This document shows, one piece after another, positions 7,460 to 13,619 of a stretch of DNA of 48,330 bases (the stretch's first letter is position 1; every line of letters begins with the position of its first letter). Under the pieces are notes generated by a model. It did no database searches and was not told the DNA's origin. It was given only the letters and a program-made list of their open reading frames with translations. The translations under genes and the position numbers were made by a program. The stretch is from a virus, in the IMG/VR virus record IMGVR_UViG_3300024307_000004, positions 1 to 48,330 of that record; one strand, written 5' to 3'.

Positions 7460-7942
7460 CTACTTCGTCCGACGGCGCAACTCCGCACGAATCTCGAACG
7501 CTTCCTCGTCCTCTTCCTGAGTCGTGGTCGCCTTCATCATCAACTCGAAGAAACGCTTGCGCAACTGAGAAGTTGGCACACGCTCTTCGACGATACCATC
7601 CGCCCACGCTTGCACTTGCTCCATATCCAGCCCTTCGAGACTGGTGTATTTCTCACCGAGAAGGTTCTCAGTGTTATTACGACCAGCCACATTGAAGTGA
7701 GCTTCGATCAGGTTTCGCACAAGCGGAATGCCAGCAGCCGTGATCAATGCACTGTCATCCAGCGCGTTGAAGTTCAGCGTGACATACGGCGTGCCCTTGT
7801 TCGTTCCCTTGAGGACGAACTTCTGTTGCAGAGGAACCTTGACACCGTTACGAGTGCCGTGGAATCCAGCAAACGGATCGCTGACTTCAGACTCAGGAGA
7901 CTGTGCTTCAGCAGGAGTTTGTGTATTAGTAGCTTCGCTCAT
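7460..7942 (-). CDS. hypothetical protein (160 aa), probable abundant early protein
   Basis: The family is unknown. The N-terminal ~25 residues are acidic and disordered-looking (TQTPAEAQSPESEVSD). A compact beta/alpha core follows (KFVLKGTNKGTPYVTLNFNALDD ... PLVRNLIEAHFNVAGRNN), and the C-terminus is charged (EEDEEAFEIRAELRRRTK). The gene forms its own unit, with ~150 bp of leader upstream, a weak sigma-54-like site at 8056-8072 and a strong terminator downstream. This isolation suggests individually controlled, possibly high-level expression. Confidence 0.75.
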   Translation of the reverse strand: MSEATNTQTPAEAQSPESEVSDPFAGFHGTRNGVKVPLQQKFVLKGTNKGTPYVTLNFNALDDSALITAAGIPLVRNLIEAHFNVAGRNNTENLLGEKYTSLEGLDMEQVQAWADGIVEERVPTSQLRKRFFELMMKATTTQEEDEEAFEIRAELRRRTK

Positions 7943-8055
7943 TGTTGTTCTTTCATTTATCTCTGGTCGCTTATTAGTTTTGTTTGTGTTAGAAGACAGT
8001 TATGCAAGCGTCCAGAACTACATAACATGTCTTCAAATTCTCAAGTATTAGTCTT

Positions 8056-8072
8056 AGCTGGTGGTATGCCAG
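8056..8072 (-). promoter_or_regulatory. weak sigma-54-like site
   Basis: The minus strand reads CTGGCATACCACCAGCT. The -24 half is identical to that of the 14036 promoter and the GG-N10-GC spacing is exact, but the -12 half (CAGCT) is poor. It is intergenic, about 115 bp before the gene starting at 7942. I treat it as a low-confidence candidate. Confidence 0.3.
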
Positions 8073-8093
8073 CGATGTGAGAGGATTTGTTAG

Positions 8094-8288
8094 TCAGTCC
8101 TTCAATCCTCTTTGTGCCCTTGTTCTGCGGGCTAGTGGATTCACTGGTATGATTCGTTTCACAGCTGCATCAATTTCTCATTTAGCAGCAGCGACTGCAC
8201 CTCGTTTGGAGAGTGCTGATGGAGCACCAAGTTCTCCGTTACTTTGTGCTGTTCGTCTATCGACTCGACTAGAGAAGGCAGTTCTCAT
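8094..8288 (-). pseudogene. small ORF interrupted by an in-frame TGA
   Basis: An ATG at 8288, one base after the stop of the previous gene, opens a 36-codon reading frame ending in TGA at 8180-8178. The same frame continues sensibly for another 27 codons (EIDAAVKRIIPVNPL...) to a TGA at 8096-8094. The two parts together look like one basic ~63-aa protein (GAPSALSKRGAVAAAK / EIDAAVKR). It may be a decayed gene, a readthrough product, a sequencing error, or simply a 36-aa gene. TGA is a normal stop elsewhere in this phage. Confidence 0.35.
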
Positions 8289-8289
8289 G

Positions 8290-8496
8290 TTAACGCACGT
8301 ATTTCTTGTAGTATTCCTCACGATTGAATCCATTCAAGAAGTCACGCTGCTCTTGAAGAGATGGACCGGGGAACTTGCGGTTGTGTTTCTTATTGTTTCC
8401 TTTGCTCTTAGATTCAGTCTCGTATCGAATAGGACTTTCGACAGGAAGTTCTGGTGTAGTGGTGTGTGAGACTGGAATGTTTATTGATATATTCAT
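8290..8496 (-). CDS. small basic hypothetical protein (68 aa)
   Basis: This is a hydrophilic, Lys/Asn-rich protein (SKSKGNNKKHNRKFPG) ending in an aromatic helix (LNGFNREEYYKKYVR). It is not recognised. It lies in line with small leftward genes, 23 bp after the stop of the gene at 8520. There is no clear Shine-Dalgarno, and the start context is A-rich. Confidence 0.55.
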   Translation of the reverse strand: MNISINIPVSHTTTPELPVESPIRYETESKSKGNNKKHNRKFPGPSLQEQRDFLNGFNREEYYKKYVR

Positions 8497-8519
8497 ACTG
8501 CTTTTGTTTTGTTTGTTGT

Positions 8520-8711
8520 TTAACTGACACGAGTTGCTACAAATCTTACAGTTCCTTCTTTCATTCCTTCACTAGTCATCTCTCGCACTTCATATGTCTT
8601 CTCTTCGATTCTGATTCGATCGAGAGGAAACATTGGTTGACGTGCAATGCCAGTGATGGATGAAGCAGAAGATTCACGAACTTCGATGATGGATGTTAGT
8701 GGATATGGCAT
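8520..8711 (-). CDS. small hypothetical protein (63 aa), beta-rich
   Basis: The sequence alternates charged and hydrophobic residues in a beta-strand manner (DRIRIEEKTYEVREM ... GTVRFVATRV). This suggests a small compact fold rather than random translation. It is located 6 bp after the next gene upstream. Family and role are unknown. Confidence 0.6.
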   Translation of the reverse strand: MPYPLTSIIEVRESSASSITGIARQPMFPLDRIRIEEKTYEVREMTSEGMKEGTVRFVATRVS

Positions 8712-8717
8712 AGTGTG

Positions 8718-9269
8718 TTATTTGTTTAATTCTCCGGTTGCTACTTTGCGGGCGCGGCTTTGATTCCAGCAATCATCTGCGCTTGCTTCACCAAAGTCCC
8801 CGTCAATAAAACCTTCGCGCCACGCCCTCTCAACCTCGCTCCTTAGCTTCGCACACTGCGCATGCGCTTTGGCGAGGTCGGTGCGAAGTGTGGAAAGTTC
8901 GTCCAACTGTTCAAGTTCACGAGTGCGCGCTTTTTCTGCAATGGTGGTCATTTCGGCAAGCTCTGTTCGCAACCGTTTCAACTCGCCCAGCAACTCGCGC
9001 CCAGCGTTGACGGATAGGGCGGCAGCGGCTTTGGAGCATGGGTCATTTTTTTGGCCCATTGGACTAAGCAGGAACAAGTAGAAGTCAGGCCGAGCATATT
9101 GCTCCAACGCCTCCTGCATCGCCGCCGCGTCGGCCTTCAATTTGTCACGCTCATCAATCAACGCGTTGCGTTCAATTTCGAGTTCTCTTGCCTTTTCAGC
9201 AGGAACGTGGTGCCAGCCGTTACAATTCTTAATCACCCAATCCGTCTCTGGTGTCTTTGTGTCGCTCAT
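8718..9269 (-). CDS. coiled-coil hypothetical protein (183 aa)
   Basis: The start at 9269 (MSDTKTPETDWV) is chosen because AAGGAA lies 8 bp upstream; the longer frame to 9389 would overlap the upstream gene. Residues ~25-60 and ~95-145 are long charged heptad-like helices (EKARELEIERNALIDERDKLKADAA; ELKRLRTELAEMTT...LRTDLAKAHAQCAKLRSE). The tail WREGFIDGDFGEAS...WNQSRARK resembles the ends of many phage 'Ead/Ea22-like' small proteins. The function is unknown. Confidence 0.75.
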   Translation of the reverse strand: MSDTKTPETDWVIKNCNGWHHVPAEKARELEIERNALIDERDKLKADAAAMQEALEQYARPDFYLFLLSPMGQKNDPCSKAAAALSVNAGRELLGELKRLRTELAEMTTIAEKARTRELEQLDELSTLRTDLAKAHAQCAKLRSEVERAWREGFIDGDFGEASADDCWNQSRARKVATGELNK

Positions 9270-9273
9270 AATC

Positions 9274-9600
9274 TTATTCCTTCCATTTACCAATTGTCCG
9301 CAAGAATGCTTCGGCGCGTTGACGGGCGGTGGCGTGACACATATTCCACACTTCTTGATAGCTGCCATCCATTTCAGCGGATTCACCATTGGTAGCTATG
9401 CATAGGTTATCTAGGTAGCACTGCCTTATCAGTTCTTCTTTGACTGATAGCACCTTCTCCGCCTCATGCATCGCGTTTAGGTCGGTGGTGTAGTTGGGTA
9501 GACGCTGGCCAATCGGGTTGTCAGGATGAAAGCAACCTTCCGGTAGTGGCTCCCACCCACACGCCTCCGCAATCGCAATGTTAATTTCGTTGGTTGTCAT
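9274..9600 (-). CDS. Phage ABA-sandwich-domain protein (108 aa)
   Basis: The pattern MTTNEINIAIAEACGW...P...YTTDLNAMHEAEKVL...ATARQRAEAFLRTIGKW matches the small phage alpha-beta-alpha sandwich domain family found in many tailed phages; its biochemical role is not known. It is full length for the family. AAGGAT lies 9 bp before the ATG at 9600, which decides the start. It is 4 bp upstream of the coiled-coil gene's start, in a run of small accessory genes. Confidence 0.75.
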   Translation of the reverse strand: MTTNEINIAIAEACGWEPLPEGCFHPDNPIGQRLPNYTTDLNAMHEAEKVLSVKEELIRQCYLDNLCIATNGESAEMDGSYQEVWNMCHATARQRAEAFLRTIGKWKE

Positions 9601-9634
9601 AGGTTATCCTTCTTCAGCATAATGAGTTTCAGGT

Positions 9635-9820
9635 TCATACAATCTCCACTTTCCAGCCGTGTGCTTCGGCTACGATTTTTAGTTTCTCCATTCCGCCGTG
9701 GTTGATAGATGCATGGTTAGTGTCGAGACAGTGTTGCATTAGGTATTCATCTTCTAATGAAACTGGAACATAAGAGACTCCACCGGAATATTGAGTGGCT
9801 TTGAATGTGATAGTAGTCAT
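9635..9820 (-). CDS. small hypothetical protein (61 aa)
   Basis: This is a soluble small protein with beta-type N-terminal half (TITFKATQYSGGVSYVPVSL) and C-terminal helix (EKLKIVAEAHGWKVEIV). Its ATG overlaps the TGA of the 37-aa gene upstream (ATGA), which supports both. No family is recognised. Confidence 0.6.
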   Translation of the reverse strand: MTTITFKATQYSGGVSYVPVSLEDEYLMQHCLDTNHASINHGGMEKLKIVAEAHGWKVEIV

Positions 9821-9930
9821 ATAAATAATTCTTGGAGTTGAAATAATACGGCACCTTTACGGCTCATTGATGTTCCGTAGAAAGGTTCTCCAATGTCAGC
9901 GACTGAATCTAGCGTCCATTGGGAAGTCAT
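9817..9930 (-). CDS. tiny protein (37 aa) coupled at both ends
   Basis: The 37-codon frame beginning MTSQWTLDSVADIGEPFYG fills the gap between two leftward genes exactly. Its ATG overlaps the upstream gene's TGA (ATGA) and its own TGA overlaps the downstream ATG (ATGA). Such double coupling is unlikely by chance and argues for a real translated gene. The function is unknown. Confidence 0.6.
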   Translation of the reverse strand: MTSQWTLDSVADIGEPFYGTSMSRKGAVLFQLQELFI

Positions 9931-10181
9931 AGGTCTTTCTCGGTTAGCTGTTCTGCGGCGGAGAGGATTTCCTGCCTAATGTCTCCTCGAAACATGTAGG
10001 CATCAAACGGACCATTCACTGCGTGTCGCGTTATGATTCCACAGCCTTTCATGTTTGCAATATCCGCCGCCCTCTTCATCCCTTCGCGCATTGCGTCGAG
10101 TTGGATTTGTTTGAGTATAGCTATAACACCATCTCGTGTTGTAGCGTCATTATTATCATACCAATCTTCTGCTGATTTCAT
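9927..10181 (-). CDS. hypothetical protein (84 aa)
   Basis: This is a helical protein of a kind common in phage accessory regions: MKSAEDWYDNN..., then AILKQIQLDAMREGMKRAADIANM and a short C-terminal region (RGDIRQEILSAAEQLTEKDL). It is likely soluble and I cannot assign a function. It ends in an ATGA overlap with the 37-aa gene. It is preceded by ~185 bp of non-coding sequence holding two hairpins. Confidence 0.65.
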   Translation of the reverse strand: MKSAEDWYDNNDATTRDGVIAILKQIQLDAMREGMKRAADIANMKGCGIITRHAVNGPFDAYMFRGDIRQEILSAAEQLTEKDL

Positions 10182-10272
10182 AGTGGGTATTCGTTTAACA
10201 AATTGAAGTAAGCAAGCTTGGCCTTTACCACAGGATGAACTCTTGCTTTTAATTCAAAGCCATTAAAATTAC

Positions 10273-10351
10273 CCCGGACACTTGCAAACGCAAGGCCGGG
10301 TTTCAATCATCCAGACCCGATGGTTCTAGCCAGACCGTTTCGGATGATTGA
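10273..10351 (-). other. tandem hairpins between genes 10367-10642 and 9927-10181
   Basis: Hairpin 1 has 10-bp arms at 10303-10312 and 10342-10351. Hairpin 2 has arms 10273-10277/10296-10300 plus an inner CTTGC/GCAAG stem with an AAAC loop (10281-10294). On the minus strand the second is followed by GTAATTTTAAT, so it may terminate transcription; on plus it is followed by only TTTC. The pair may instead be a structured leader or small RNA. The 10182-10366 gap has no convincing gene. Confidence 0.45.
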
Positions 10352-10366
10352 TAAATTCGTTAGTCG

Positions 10367-10642
10367 TCACTTCAAAGAAGTCACCGGTCGTGACATCACA
10401 TGAGTTCCACTGCCACGGCCTGTGTATTTGCCATACGGAACATAACGCCTGTAGTTGGCATGTTCCGCTGGTGACATGACCATCAGCGTTGGCGCTGTCT
10501 TGTGTTGATAGTTCATATCGCCTTTGACTCGTTGCACAGTTCGTTCTGCACATGTGAAACAGATGTGAAGGTTGAGTTCAACACGTGCTGGTTCGATGGG
10601 ATTGCGACAGATGTTACAAGTGTGATTTGATGTTGAGGGCAT
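10367..10642 (-). CDS. zinc-ribbon protein, DksA/TraR-finger-like (91 aa)
   Basis: The N-terminal half contains CNICRNPIEPARVE...CFTC, a C-x2-C / C-x2-C zinc finger resembling that of DksA/TraR-type proteins. A conserved-looking basic tail follows (HKTAPTL...YGKYTGRGSG). The N-terminal coiled coil of full DksA is missing, so action on RNA polymerase is only a possibility. It sits alone just downstream of the two tRNA-like genes, 14 bp from the 3' end of the nearer one. Confidence 0.65.
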   Translation of the reverse strand: MPSTSNHTCNICRNPIEPARVELNLHICFTCAERTVQRVKGDMNYQHKTAPTLMVMSPAEHANYRRYVPYGKYTGRGSGTHVMSRPVTSLK

Positions 10643-10656
10643 AGAAAGAAGATGTG

Positions 10657-10761
10657 AAACACAGACAGGATTTGAACCTGTATGAGAAATTTTTGCGTTT
10701 CCTCGCCATTGGCTAAGGTTTCTCTTACACAGTTAGCGTCTACCAATTCCGCCACTGTGTT
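10657..10761 (-). tRNA. atypical tRNA-Leu-like gene, anticodon not assignable
   Basis: The 7-bp acceptor stem AACACAG/CTGTGTT is perfect, the D arm is GCG-GAATTGGTAGA-CGC as in class II tRNA-Leu, and the T arm is ACAGG-TTCAAAT-CCTGT. Between D and T arms there are ~54 nt that do not fold into a normal 5-bp/7-nt anticodon arm plus variable arm. A GCTAA/TTAGC pairing encloses a 16-nt loop, and GAGAAA can pair with TTTCTC. No CCA is encoded. It could be a degenerate tRNA, one with an insertion in the anticodon loop, or a tRNA mimic. Confidence 0.55.
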
Positions 10762-10778
10762 TCACAAAAGAATTAGAA

Positions 10779-10906
10779 TGAGCGCGGCAGGATTTGAACC
10801 TGCATGACTATTGTCAGAACATTTCGGCATAGGTTGACCGATGTTTTTCAATCGTGATTCTATGGCTTACGCTGTTTCTTGCGTCTTTACATTCCGCCAC
10901 GCGCTC
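10779..10906 (-). tRNA. second atypical tRNA-Leu/Ser-like gene with expanded middle
   Basis: The acceptor GAGCGCG/CGCGCTC, D arm GCG-GAATGTAAAGA-CGC and T arm GCAGG-TTCAAAT-CCTGC are all intact, with A as the discriminator and no encoded CCA. The region between D and T arms is ~77 nt. It contains TGAC-AATA-GTCA just before the T arm (a plausible variable arm) and a long CATAG...CTATG hairpin enclosing CGAT...ATCG. The total of 128 nt is far above normal. It lies 17 nt upstream of the first tRNA-like gene, in tandem. No anticodon can be assigned with confidence. Confidence 0.5.
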
Positions 10907-11116
10907 ATTCTAAAAGAGTTTCACCAGAGCCAGTGCGTATTTCTGGCTTGCATCATCTACGGCATCTTTTCTGAGTTATCAATTCAGTGTGCTTTCGCTG
11001 ACTTACGATGCAATAGGCAGCTACATCCGCGACATGATTGATAATTTCATGTCTAGTTCGCTTTTGTTCATTGCCTGGCCCGTCCGCGCCGGGCTTGTCT
11101 GGTGAAATAAAGTTAA

Positions 11117-11677
11117 TTAAACCGGCCAAACGTATTCTAACGTTGTTGGCTCAGTCCATCCAAATTGATTATACCACGCGAAATCTTTGCGCAGCAAATT
11201 GCTCCGATGCGAGGCGTGGAATTCTTTATTTCCGAGCCACAAAGGATAATCGTATTTTGGATATTGTGGATCAAAAGAAAGCGTGCGTAAAGCTATCTCA
11301 AGGTTATTAGTCCACTGCATCATTCCACAAATCTTCTGTATGACATTGTCTTGAAATCCACGCTTACGCCATTCAAAACAGATGTGACAGCCATATAAAG
11401 CTAAAGCGTGCTCCTTACCTCTCCACATCCTGCATGCTGGATGATTATACCATGGAGTGCGGCGTTTATAGTATTTTGGTAGGGAAACGAACTCCTTGTC
11501 GCTACAAGGAGCAAATCCATCATCATACCCTAAAGCATCACAGATACGCTTCTGATATGGCCCTTTCGCTAACGTTTGCAGTATTTGCAAACATTCGACT
11601 CGTTGCTTTCCTAACCGTTTGTTGTCAAGCACACGAGCAGATTCACGAAAGTCAGGATATGGGAGGAAGGTTTGCAT
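11117..11677 (-). CDS. pyrimidine-dimer DNA glycosylase/endonuclease V-related protein (MSMEG_6728-type)
   Basis: The 186-residue sequence follows the family pattern MQTFLPYPDFRESARVLDNKRLGKQRVECLQIL near the start, then TPWYNHPACRMWRG, a central helix and WLGNKEFHASHRSNLLRKD...YNQFGW near the end. Proteins of this pattern are grouped with T4 endonuclease V-like pyrimidine-dimer glycosylases, which remove UV photoproducts; activity of this branch is less well established. The length is normal. A G/C hairpin lies after the stop (11079-11095) with no clear U tract. It is separated from other genes and may have its own promoter. Confidence 0.75.
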   Translation of the reverse strand: MQTFLPYPDFRESARVLDNKRLGKQRVECLQILQTLAKGPYQKRICDALGYDDGFAPCSDKEFVSLPKYYKRRTPWYNHPACRMWRGKEHALALYGCHICFEWRKRGFQDNVIQKICGMMQWTNNLEIALRTLSFDPQYPKYDYPLWLGNKEFHASHRSNLLRKDFAWYNQFGWTEPTTLEYVWPV

Positions 11678-11721
11678 AAATTAAATTGCGGCATCTTATG
11701 TTATTGGTGATGCCGCTAACC

Positions 11722-11841
11722 TCAACTAGAATCTCTTTGATTGTCCGCGGACACGAGAGTCAGCATTGCGCGATTATTACTCTCAGAGTTTGTTCTAGGT
11801 TTCTTTTCACTAGCCTTTACATATCCTTTTGCTGCGCTCAT
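11722..11841 (-). CDS. possible tiny basic protein (39 aa)
   Basis: The ATG at 11841 opens a frame beginning MSAAKGYVKASEKKPRTNSE and ending at TGA 11724-11722. It is hydrophilic and basic. No Shine-Dalgarno precedes it, so it may be chance. It fills the gap between the glycosylase and the small membrane protein, all on the minus strand. Confidence 0.3.
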   Translation of the reverse strand: MSAAKGYVKASEKKPRTNSESNNRAMLTLVSADNQRDSS

Positions 11842-11893
11842 CAAGGAGTCTAGCAGCTAATGAGTGGATTCATTGCTAGTTAAATTCTTGCGA

Positions 11894-12040
11894 TTACCAA
11901 CACGCCACAACGAACAATAGGCCAAAGCCTATCAGGCCGCAAAAGAGAATTGCGGCGTCATTGCAAAATTGCTGCCATTTCGCGTAACGAGATTTACCGC
12001 GATATGGAGCCACAACGAAATTCCAAATTGGATTGTTCAT
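11894..12040 (-). CDS. small membrane protein (48 aa)
   Basis: MNNPIWNFVVAPYRGKSRY opens the frame, followed by one clear membrane segment near the C-terminus (AAILFCGLIGFGLLFVVACW, about residues 29-48). Basic residues sit on the N-terminal side. AGAGGA lies about 10 bp upstream of the ATG, directly after the stop of the preceding small frame. It is likely an inner-membrane peptide; its role is unknown. Confidence 0.6.
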   Translation of the reverse strand: MNNPIWNFVVAPYRGKSRYAKWQQFCNDAAILFCGLIGFGLLFVVACW

Positions 12041-12058
12041 AATCAATTCATCCTCTTA

Positions 12059-12256
12059 TCAATTCATCCCAAACACAATCGCGTGCGAACTCACTCCACG
12101 CATGATAACGACAGTTGCAGGCATCATGCCATGCGAATTTGCCAATGTTCCGCTGATTGGCGGGCTAAACTCCCTCGCAAGTTGCAAACGTAACTTCCCG
12201 AAAGCTTTCAAGCCCTCGAAGGGCCAACTCTTGTCAGAGTTAGGTTTCTTTTTCAT
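12059..12256 (-). CDS. possible small protein (65 aa)
   Basis: The frame starts MKKKPNSDKSWPFEGLKAFG and continues basic and mixed to 12059, ending 18 bp before the small membrane protein. The start lies immediately after a hairpin/terminator-like structure, and a sigma-54-like site falls inside the frame. Amino-acid composition is reasonable but no family or Shine-Dalgarno is visible, so support is modest. Confidence 0.35.
   Translation of the reverse strand: MKKKPNSDKSWPFEGLKAFGKLRLQLAREFSPPISGTLANSHGMMPATVVIMRGVSSHAIVFGMN
12116..12132 (-). promoter_or_regulatory. candidate sigma-54 site, intermediate match
   Basis: The minus strand reads ATGGCATGATGCCTGCA with exact GG-N10-GC spacing, one or two mismatches in the -24 half and one in the -12 half. 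It could drive the small membrane protein (12040) and the glycosylase gene (11677). Because it overlaps a possible 65-aa frame it is less secure than the three main sites. Confidence 0.35.
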
Positions 12257-12343
12257 GAGTAAATAAAAATGCGTAGGTTTATGCAGCCTACGCTCTGCAA
12301 GTGCCATTCTAGCACTTCTCATTCTAGGGTTTAGGACTCCTAG
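12257..12343 (-). ncRNA. three consecutive hairpins ending in a U-rich tract (terminator or small RNA)
   Basis: On the minus strand three stems follow each other: arms 12339-12343/12324-12328 (5 bp, 10-nt loop), 12312-12317/12299-12304 (6 bp, 7-nt loop) and 12287-12293/12271-12277 (7 bp, 9-nt loop). The last is followed by ATTTTTATTT, giving a Rho-independent terminator. The compact spacing suggests a structured RNA 3' end rather than a lone terminator. No protein gene is convincing across it. Confidence 0.5.
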
Positions 12344-12396
12344 ACTAGCCAAAGCTCACACCAATCTCACAAATCAATACACACTCTCATCATCTT

Positions 12397-12498
12397 AATC
12401 AATATGGATAATGTCTTACTGTATCATTTAATATATTATATATATAAAAGTATATAAAAAGCCCTACCGAAGTCGATTATCGACTTTCCATATTGATT
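12397..12498. repeat. 12-bp inverted repeat around an AT-rich tract and a palindrome
   Basis: AATCAATATGGA (12397-12408) is exactly repeated inverted at 12487-12498. The 78 bp between are very AT-rich (runs of TATATA, 12430-12460). Immediately inside the right arm is an 8+1+8 palindrome AAGTCGAT-T-ATCGACTT (12470-12486). The layout suits a replication origin, protein-binding operator or recombination site; no gene crosses it. Confidence 0.6.
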
Positions 12499-12528
12499 TA
12501 CAAAATAGCTTGCGCGTATTCCTAAGTA

Positions 12529-12738
12529 TTATAGCACTTCTGGATTATACTGAAACTTCACGCGCCAAAACTCGCGCATATCTTGCTTGCGAGCCCTGCG
12601 CCCCGCGCGTGATTCGCGTTTCGACGGAGCAAGCCCAAACGTCGCCTCACGAAAAGAGCGCCGCGCCGCTCGAAGTTCGTCCCCGGCCCGCCGCAAATCC
12701 CGCGAATTTTTTGTTGGAGTGTAGTGTTTTGAAGCCAT
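12529..12738 (-). CDS. very basic small protein in a GC-rich patch (69 aa)
   Basis: From the ATG at 12738 the frame reads MASKHYTPTKNSRDLRRAGD and stays rich in Arg (RAARRSFREATFGLAPSKRESRAGRRARKQD). Base composition of about 12550-12715 is much richer in G and C than the surroundings, so the segment may be recently acquired, or the frame may be an artefact of a structured RNA. If real, it would be a nucleic-acid-binding type. No family is recognised. Confidence 0.4.
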   Translation of the reverse strand: MASKHYTPTKNSRDLRRAGDELRAARRSFREATFGLAPSKRESRAGRRARKQDMREFWRVKFQYNPEVL

Positions 12739-12766
12739 AAGTTGTTTGTTCTCAACTTTTGTAGAA

Positions 12767-12809
12767 AGACACAAGAGCCTTCGCTAGATGCACGAAAACT
12801 CTTGTGTCT
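12767..12809. other. long hairpin (11-bp perfect stem)
   Basis: AGACACAAGAG at 12767-12777 pairs perfectly with CTCTTGTGTCT at 12799-12809 around a 21-nt loop. On the minus strand it lies just upstream of the basic 69-aa frame and could be a leader structure or attenuator; the following U-tract is weak (TTTCT). Confidence 0.5.
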
Positions 12810-13112
12810 CTCCAGACGGCACACAACCAGAAGCGTAGCCACTTTCCAGAGAGAAACAAACATATCACCGTTAGCGTTGAGTTAGGAGAGCAATGGATAA
12901 ATCCACCGCTTTTTCCGTTAACCTAATCAACCACTAGTCGCGCTCGTATGCACGACACAGGATTTAGCCTAGCTAAAGTATGCTGGCGCCTCGCAACATT
13001 ACGTTGTTTGCCTGTCACGCTAACGTATGTTGTTACCTAGTCTGCTCACATAATTAACCTATTAAGTTAAAGACGCTCTGCAAACCTCTAGATTTTACCG
13101 AAAAAGGGAAAG
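12810..13112. other. non-coding stretch, nothing recognised
   Basis: No frame of plausible composition, tRNA-like structure or clear promoter is seen. The stretch separates the terminator of the 152-aa gene from the GC-rich patch and may be part of the control or origin region with 12397-12498. Confidence 0.5.
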
Positions 13113-13146
13113 ACCGGACGCATATCTCGAAAGATACACGTCCGGT
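13113..13146 (-). terminator. strong Rho-independent terminator after gene 13161-13619
   Basis: Arms ACCGGACG (13113-13120) and CGTCCGGT (13139-13146), with an inner TATCT/AGATA stem, form a long hairpin. On the minus strand it is followed by CTTTCCCTTTTTC. It starts 14 bp after the stop of the 152-aa gene. Confidence 0.8.
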
Positions 13147-13160
13147 GACCTGCTCACAAC

Positions 13161-13619
13161 CTACTTCCACGTTTGCCGTGACGCCCATGCTTTAGCTTCG
13201 GCCAAGTAATCGGCCAAGTTTGCGGACAGCGGGAGGCTGTCCAATTCGGGGCGCTTGCCAAAGAACTTTTCATCGTGACATTTCTCGATGAGAATGCATA
13301 CGCGAATGAGGCTCATGGAGAATGTCTGCGTTACGGCGTGAGTTTTCCCACTGAACGAAACAACAGACTCGCCATTCTTTTTGGCTTTGCCAACGGCTGA
13401 CACGATTTCAAGATTCTCTGACATGCCACGTCCGATGTCGGAAGCGTAGTCCATGGCAATCTTGTGTGCGACTTCACGCGAAACTTTGAACGCGAGCAAA
13501 TAATTGAACGCGCCAAGTGCGAATGAAGCCAAGTGTCCATTGAACTTGCCAGCTTCAACAGCAGGCGAGAGTTTGACTGTGGTGGTAGACTGTGGCTCTT
13601 GTGTGGTGGTAGTTTGCAT
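13161..13619 (-). CDS. hypothetical protein (152 aa), first leftward gene
   Basis: The start MQTTTTQEPQ at 13619 gives a natural Thr/Gln-rich flexible N-terminus; longer frames to 13769 add an unlikely Cys/Arg-rich stretch. The body is helical (NGHLASFALGAFNYLLAFKVSREVAHKIAMDYASDIGRGM) with a helical C-terminus (LADYLAEAKAWASRQTWK). No family is recognised. It is a monocistronic unit with its own terminator, transcribed divergently from the packaging operon. Such a position often holds an early, highly expressed gene. Confidence 0.65.
   Translation of the reverse strand: MQTTTTQEPQSTTTVKLSPAVEAGKFNGHLASFALGAFNYLLAFKVSREVAHKIAMDYASDIGRGMSENLEIVSAVGKAKKNGESVVSFSGKTHAVTQTFSMSLIRVCILIEKCHDEKFFGKRPELDSLPLSANLADYLAEAKAWASRQTWK

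Noticed and set aside
7382-8080. 232-codon plus-strand frame over gene 7460-7942
   Set aside because: It has shadow composition, crosses a terminator and a promoter on the other strand, and the minus-strand gene has proper protein character.
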